From an uncultured Campylobacter sp. (GTDB lineage Bacteria > Campylobacterota > Campylobacteria > Campylobacterales > Campylobacteraceae), in the NCBI RefSeq assembly GCF_938045775.1, contig NZ_CALIBH010000258.1, forward strand, positions 1 to 9,319: DNA of 9,319 nt, written 5' to 3'. Position numbers and translations under genes: made by a program. The notes below the pieces were generated by a model, which searched no databases, was not told the DNA's origin, and was given only the letters and a program-made list of their open reading frames with translations. Below, piece by piece: positions 5,148-9,319 of the stretch (position 1 is the stretch's first letter; each line of letters begins with the position of its first letter).

Positions 5148-8100
5148 ATGACCGAAATCAAGCCGATAGCCGAGAGTAAAAATTTCATAGTCCTGGACGT
5201 TTATGAAAAAATCATCCAGCCGTCAACCTACCAAAGCGAAGCGGATATGGAGCGCGAGCTGATAAACGATCTAGTTGCACAAGGCTACGAATATGCAAAA
5301 GAAATAAACTCTCCTGCAAAGCTGTTAGAAAATTTAAAACAGCGACTGGAAAGCCTAAACGAGGTTAAATTTACGCCTTCTGAGTGGACTAGATTGCTTA
5401 AAGAATATCTCGACGCGCCAAACGACGGAGTGAATGAAAAGACTCGCAAAATCCAAGACAATCACATTTATGATTTTGTTTTTGATGATGGGCATATACA
5501 AAATATCTACCTTCTCGATAAGAAAAATATCGCGCGAAATAGCGTGCAAGTCGTTAATCAATTCGAGCAAACGGGATCGTTTGTCAATAGATACGACGTT
5601 ACTATTTTGATTAACGGATTACCGCTCGTGCAAATCGAACTAAAAAAGCGCGGCGTGGCGATAAGAGAAGCGTTCAATCAAATCCACCGCTATGCCAAAG
5701 AGAGCTTTAATACGTCAAATTCGCTATTTAAATACCTGCAAATTTTTGTTATCTCAAACGGCACGGATACGCGTTACTTTGCAAATACCACAAAACGCGA
5801 CAAGAGTAGTTTCGATTTTACTATCAACTGGGCGGATTCTAAAAATTTGCCAATTAGGGACATAAAGGACTTTACTGCGACTTTTTTAGCGAAAAATACG
5901 CTTTTAAGCGTGCTAATAAAATACTGCGTATTTGATGCGAGCGATACGCTGCTAATCATGCGTCCGTATCAGATCGCAGCAACCGAGCGTATATTGTGGA
6001 AGATAAATAGCTCGCATCTTAGCAAATGCTATGCAAAGCCGGAGGGCGGTGGATATATCTGGCATACGACAGGATCGGGCAAAACTCTAACTAGCTTTAA
6101 GGCAGCAAGGCTCGCCACTCAGCTTGATTTTATAGATAAGGTCTTTTTCGTAGTAGATCGTAAGGATCTAGACTATCAGACGATGAAGGAGTATCAAAAA
6201 TTTCAAAAAGATAGCGTAAATGGCTCCGCAAGCTGCGCCGAACTAAAACGAAATACGGAAAAAGAGGACGGCAAAATAATAGTAACGACCATACAAAAGC
6301 TAAATAATCTGATGAAAAGCGAAAGCGAGCTGGCTGTATATCAAAAGGAGGTCGTTTTTATATTTGACGAGTGCCACCGCTCGCAGTTTGGCGAGGCACA
6401 GAAAAATTTAAAGAAAAAATTTAAGCGATTTTTCCAGTTCGGTTTTACTGGTACGCCGATATTTCCGCAAAATGCGTCAGGGGCGGAGACGACGCAAAGC
6501 GTATTTGGAAGTGAGCTTCACTCGTATATATTAACCGATGCCGTGCGAGACGAAAAAGTGCTTAAATTTAAGGTTGATTATAACGACGTAAGGCCTAAAT
6601 TTAGAGAATTTGAGACCGAAAAAGATGAGCTAAAACTAAGCGCTGCGGAGAGTAAAGAGGCATTTTTGCACCCTGATCGTATAAAAGAGATTTCGCAGTA
6701 TATCCTGGATCGTTTTAGGCAAAAAACGCACCGACTAAACGCAAGCGGTAAAGGCTTTAACGCTATGTTTGCAGCAAGCTCTATCGAAGCCGCGAAGCTA
6801 TACTACGAGGCGTTTAAAAATTTACAAAAAGATAAAGAGCGACCGCTAAAAGTAGCAACGATTTTTTCATTTTCGCAAAACGAGGAGCAGGGTGTTATAG
6901 GTGAGATAGCAGACGAAAATTTTGAGCCAGAGACGATGGATATGAGCTCAAAAGAATTTCTAAATGTGGCGATAAAAGATTATAACGCCTATTTTAGGAC
7001 GAATTTTAGCATCGAGGGCAGGTCGTTTCAGGACTATTACCGCGACTTGAGTGAACGCATGAAAAAGCAAGAAGTCGATTTGCTCTTGGTTGTGGGCATG
7101 TTTTTAACAGGGTTCGACGCACCTACGTTAAATACGCTATTCGTAGATAAAAATTTACGTTATCACGGGCTTATGCAGGCTTTTTCACGTACGAATAGAA
7201 TCCTAGACGCCACTAAGACCTTTGGCAATATCGTGACTTTTAGAGACTTGCAGCAAGCTACGATCGATGCCATCACGCTTTTTGGTAAAAACAGTACCAA
7301 AAACGTAATTTTGGAAAAAAGCTATAAGGAATATATGCAGGGCTTTACCGATGCTGCTACCGGCGAGGCCAGACGAGGATTTCTAGAAGTTACGAGCGAG
7401 CTTGAGGCGCGCTTCTCAGATCCTAACGCAATAGAAATGCAAAAGGATAAAAAGGATTTTGTTAAGCTTTTTGGCGAGTATCTTCGCGTAGAAAATGCTC
7501 TGCAAAACTATGACGAATTTGCGGCGCTGCAGGCTCTGCAAGGGGTAAATTTGAATGATGAGAATGCCGTGCGCGAATTTAAAGAAAAATTTTATCTAAG
7601 CGAAGAGGATTTGCAGGAGATGCAAAGCATAAAAGTGCCTAGCGTGCGAGCGCTCCAAGACTACCGCTCTACCTATAACGATATAAGAGACTGGCTAAGA
7701 AAAGAAAGAGCGGGCGAACGCAAAGAGGCGCAAAAGATGGACTGGGACGACGTGGTCTTTGAGATTGACCTACTCAAGTCGCAGGAGATAAATTTAGACT
7801 ATATTTTGGGGTTAATATTTGAGCACAATAAAAAGATTAAAGATAAGATCGCGCTTACCGAAGAGATCCGCAGGATCATCCGCGCCAGCCTGGAAAATCG
7901 CTCAAAAGAGGGGCTAATAGTAGATTTTATAAACGGGACTGATTTGGACGAGTTAAAAGATAGAGCAGGCGTAGTCGAGGCGTTTTTTAAATTTGCAAAA
8001 AGCGAGATGTCGCGCGAAGCAAAAGAACTGATTGGCTCGTTAAATTTAAATGAAAATGCTGCAAAAAGGTATATTAGCGCGTCGCTAAAACGTGGATACG

Positions 8101-8243
8101 CAAGCCCAAATGGAACCGATTTAAATGAAAGCCTGCCTAAAATGAGCCCTCTAAGTCCGAAATATCTAAGCGCAAAGCAAGACGCGTTTGAAAAAATCGC
8201 CTTTTTCGTGGATAAATTTAAGGAAGTCGGCATTGAGGTTTAG
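5148..8243 (+). CDS. hsdR: Type I restriction endonuclease subunit HsdR
   Basis: HsdR is the motor and nuclease of the type I complex. After HsdS binds an unmethylated site, HsdR hydrolyses ATP to pull DNA in and cuts at a distance. At 1,031 residues it is close to EcoR124I HsdR (about 1,038). The N-terminal PD-(D/E)xK nuclease has RYD150 and IE164LK166, with the downstream QIHRY motif (178-182). Helicase motor: Walker A TTGSGKT (307-313), DECH (407-410), FTGTP (433-437), motif V GMFLTGFDAP (650-659) and motif VI QAFSRTNR (677-684). A long helical C-terminal region for contact with the methylase core follows. All catalytic residues are present, with no frameshift. It is the last gene of the operon, 20 nt after prrC. 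Because it is downstream of prrC, restriction subunit and toxin share a message, so loss of transcription would affect both together. Confidence 0.97.
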   Translation: MTEIKPIAESKNFIVLDVYEKIIQPSTYQSEADMERELINDLVAQGYEYAKEINSPAKLLENLKQRLESLNEVKFTPSEWTRLLKEYLDAPNDGVNEKTRKIQDNHIYDFVFDDGHIQNIYLLDKKNIARNSVQVVNQFEQTGSFVNRYDVTILINGLPLVQIELKKRGVAIREAFNQIHRYAKESFNTSNSLFKYLQIFVISNGTDTRYFANTTKRDKSSFDFTINWADSKNLPIRDIKDFTATFLAKNTLLSVLIKYCVFDASDTLLIMRPYQIAATERILWKINSSHLSKCYAKPEGGGYIWHTTGSGKTLTSFKAARLATQLDFIDKVFFVVDRKDLDYQTMKEYQKFQKDSVNGSASCAELKRNTEKEDGKIIVTTIQKLNNLMKSESELAVYQKEVVFIFDECHRSQFGEAQKNLKKKFKRFFQFGFTGTPIFPQNASGAETTQSVFGSELHSYILTDAVRDEKVLKFKVDYNDVRPKFREFETEKDELKLSAAESKEAFLHPDRIKEISQYILDRFRQKTHRLNASGKGFNAMFAASSIEAAKLYYEAFKNLQKDKERPLKVATIFSFSQNEEQGVIGEIADENFEPETMDMSSKEFLNVAIKDYNAYFRTNFSIEGRSFQDYYRDLSERMKKQEVDLLLVVGMFLTGFDAPTLNTLFVDKNLRYHGLMQAFSRTNRILDATKTFGNIVTFRDLQQATIDAITLFGKNSTKNVILEKSYKEYMQGFTDAATGEARRGFLEVTSELEARFSDPNAIEMQKDKKDFVKLFGEYLRVENALQNYDEFAALQALQGVNLNDENAVREFKEKFYLSEEDLQEMQSIKVPSVRALQDYRSTYNDIRDWLRKERAGERKEAQKMDWDDVVFEIDLLKSQEINLDYILGLIFEHNKKIKDKIALTEEIRRIIRASLENRSKEGLIVDFINGTDLDELKDRAGVVEAFFKFAKSEMSREAKELIGSLNLNENAAKRYISASLKRGYASPNGTDLNESLPKMSPLSPKYLSAKQDAFEKIAFFVDKFKEVGIEV

Positions 8244-8403
8244 GCACGACTTAATTTGGATGTATTATTTTGTACTATATAAGCGATGCAAATAGGCGTT
8301 TTATGCGTTTAGATTATATTTTTACAGACGAAAATTATTAGAAAAATTGTTGTTGAGTTATAAAATATATTGCATTGAAAACAAAGAAGTATAATTTGTG
8401 TCA

Positions 8404-8430
8404 ATACGATGATGTAGATTCGTATCAATT
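8404..8430 (+). terminator. Weak candidate terminator after hsdR
   Basis: ATACGA (8404-8409) pairs with TCGTAT (8420-8425) around a 10-nt loop and is followed by CAATTTT. The stem is only 6 bp, with a single G-C-rich stretch, and the T run is short. It lies 160 nt after hsdR. It is the best plus-strand hairpin I found in the gap, but it may be fortuitous. Confidence 0.25.
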
Positions 8431-8687
8431 TTAAAATTTAGCTCCTCGCCGCTGTTGTTATCGCTCCAAACGGCGACGAGTTTTGAGGCGGCATTGATGT
8501 GGGAGCAAAATTTGCTCGCACCAAAGTCCGCAGCGCTTATGCCGCCGCCTCTAGGATCGCTTTTAAGTTCGGTAAAATTTTTGATAGTTATCACCACGAA
8601 GCCTTTAAATTTTATCAAAATTTTACGCGCGAACAGGCAAGCTGCGTGCTCGCCATTGCGTCATCGGCGTTAAATTCTATAAAATTT

Positions 8688-8700
8688 GATGCGCGGCATC
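8688..8700 (-). terminator. Weak candidate terminator of the SurA-like gene
   Basis: Read on the minus strand, GATGC-CGC-GCATC forms a 5-bp, 3-nt-loop hairpin beginning 12 nt after the TAA (8713-8715), followed by AAATTTTAT. The position is right for an intrinsic terminator, but the stem is short and the T tract interrupted. Confidence 0.35.
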
Positions 8701-8712
8701 GGATTTTAAAAT

Positions 8713-9318
8713 TTACTGCCTTTTTTGCACTTTAACTTTCGGAGCGGTTTTTGTGCCTTGCGCTTTTGCCTGCGGATGCTCGATAATGCGGATATTAGCG
8801 TTTGAGCGGAGTCTGTCATTGAACTCGGTGATTGCCTTTTTGCGCTCAGAGGTCACGTAGCCTTCGATCGCCTTTTCTTGCACGCTGTCAAAATCAAGCG
8901 TACGAAGCCCTTTTTTGTCGTTTACATAAAACATCTCATATCCGTTGCGCGTAGGGATGATCGGCGAAAATTTGCCCTGCTCAACGTTTGTGACGATATA
9001 TTTGAGCCCCTCATCCATTTGATTGGCCTTGAGGGTGCCCTTCATCACATACACGTCGCTCGGACGGAGCTTCGGATTTGCGCGGATCTTATCGAGCGGA
9101 GCTTGCGATTTTGCGATGTAGCGGGTGAGCGTGATGCTGTCGAAAGTCGTGAATAATGAACTATTTTGGCTATAGAATTTTTTGACATTTTCAGGGGTCG
9201 TGCGGTGCTGTACGTCTGCGAATATCGAGCCATAGAGCTTTTCTTCAAGCAGTGTGCGGCGGACATTTGCTTTAAAGTCATCGTAGTTCATGCCTTGCTT
9301 TTGCACAGCGGTTTTGAG
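8713..9318 (-). CDS. SurA-like periplasmic chaperone / parvulin peptidyl-prolyl isomerase (partial, N-terminus outside window)
   Basis: The minus-strand frame is open across the right edge (codons readable from 9318) and ends at TAA 8715-8713, giving about 201 C-terminal residues. The true start, and presumably a signal peptide, lie outside. An apparent GTG at 9306 is internal. The visible start, KQGMNYDDFKANVRRTLLEE, is the last part of a SurA N-terminal chaperone domain. The region GTLKANQMDEGLKYIVTNVE through SPIIPTRNGYEMFYVNDKKG resembles the second half of a parvulin domain. A helix (VQEKAIEGYVTSERKKAITEF) returning to the chaperone core follows, then a basic, low-complexity tail (KTAPKVKVQKRQ). 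Such proteins guide outer-membrane proteins through the periplasm; the C. jejuni relative I recall is Cj1289. Classical parvulin active-site residues are not obvious, so isomerase activity is uncertain. It converges on hsdR and has host-like GC, consistent with a resident gene flanking an inserted locus. Confidence 0.8.
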   Translation of the reverse strand, partial: LKTAVQKQGMNYDDFKANVRRTLLEEKLYGSIFADVQHRTTPENVKKFYSQNSSLFTTFDSITLTRYIAKSQAPLDKIRANPKLRPSDVYVMKGTLKANQMDEGLKYIVTNVEQGKFSPIIPTRNGYEMFYVNDKKGLRTLDFDSVQEKAIEGYVTSERKKAITEFNDRLRSNANIRIIEHPQAKAQGTKTAPKVKVQKRQ

Positions 9319-9319
9319 T

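Larger units (their letters stand above)
8244..8712. other. Gene-poor convergent gap between hsdR and the SurA-like gene
   Basis: No convincing gene lies in these 469 nt. The first part (8244 to about 8440) is very AT-rich. The second (about 8440-8712) has host-like GC. A minus-strand frame open from a TTG at 8618 down to 8358 (about 86 codons, containing DPRGGGISAADFGASKFCSH) has host-like codon choice in its first 60 codons, but no clear ribosome site and no family I recognise. It may be an eroded gene fragment or chance. An exact TATAAT at 8390-8395 (plus strand) has no evident gene behind it. A short palindrome, GAGCAAA-A-TTTGCTC, lies at 8503-8517. I see no integrase, tRNA gene or attachment-site-like duplication. 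Confidence 0.6.

Noticed and set aside
7799..8233. 144-codon open frame on the minus strand opposite hsdR
   Set aside because: It lies wholly within the conserved C-terminal part of hsdR and reads as the antisense shadow of that gene. The peptide resembles no family and has no ribosome site.
8455..8735. Two overlapping short plus-strand frames in the gap
   Set aside because: Both rely on weak starts, lack ribosome sites, overlap each other in different frames, and one runs into the SurA-like gene on the other strand.

Overview
The window looks like chromosomal DNA of a Campylobacter-type epsilonproteobacterium (Campylobacterota). The evidence is pervasive AAATTT/AAAATTTT composition, AGGAG-type ribosome sites, a CarB C-terminus and a periplasmic SurA-like chaperone resembling my recollection of Campylobacter relatives. 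The moderate GC of the flanks (clearly above C. jejuni) suggests a higher-GC oral species such as the gracilis/showae/rectus/concisus group. That species-level guess is inference.

Layout. Positions 2-166 hold the last 54 codons of carB (pyrimidine/arginine synthesis). Positions 311-8243 hold one co-directional restriction locus: hsdM, a RhuM-family gene, hsdS, prrC, hsdR. The first three genes overlap by ATGA junctions, prrC follows hsdS after 4 nt from a GTG start, and hsdR follows prrC after 20 nt. Positions 8244-8712 are a gene-poor gap that changes from very AT-rich to host-like composition near 8440. From 8713 to the window edge on the minus strand lies the C-terminal part of a SurA/parvulin-like periplasmic chaperone. 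The locus therefore sits between two housekeeping genes that face each other.

How the genes work together. HsdM, HsdS and HsdR are closest by eye to the type IC (EcoR124I/EcoprrI-like) family. HsdM+HsdS form the N6-adenine methyltransferase, and adding HsdR gives the ATP-driven restriction enzyme. The gene between hsdS and hsdR encodes a PrrC anticodon nuclease with an apparently complete ATPase core and the Arg/Glu/His nuclease residues. This reproduces the E. coli prr arrangement, in which the restriction complex holds PrrC inactive and a phage anti-restriction factor releases it to cut tRNA-Lys. The locus thus probably encodes two layers of phage defence, DNA restriction and a back-up tRNA-cutting suicide response. 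It also carries a RhuM-family protein of unknown role, translationally tied to both the M and S subunits.

The most notable sequence structure is in hsdS. There is a 12-bp tandem repeat (three TAEL tetrapeptides), a perfect 16-bp inverted repeat abutting it, and a six-G tract just downstream where either a +1 or a -1 slip stops translation within three codons and would leave a half-HsdS. A second strong hairpin (11-bp perfect stem) lies inside the RhuM gene.
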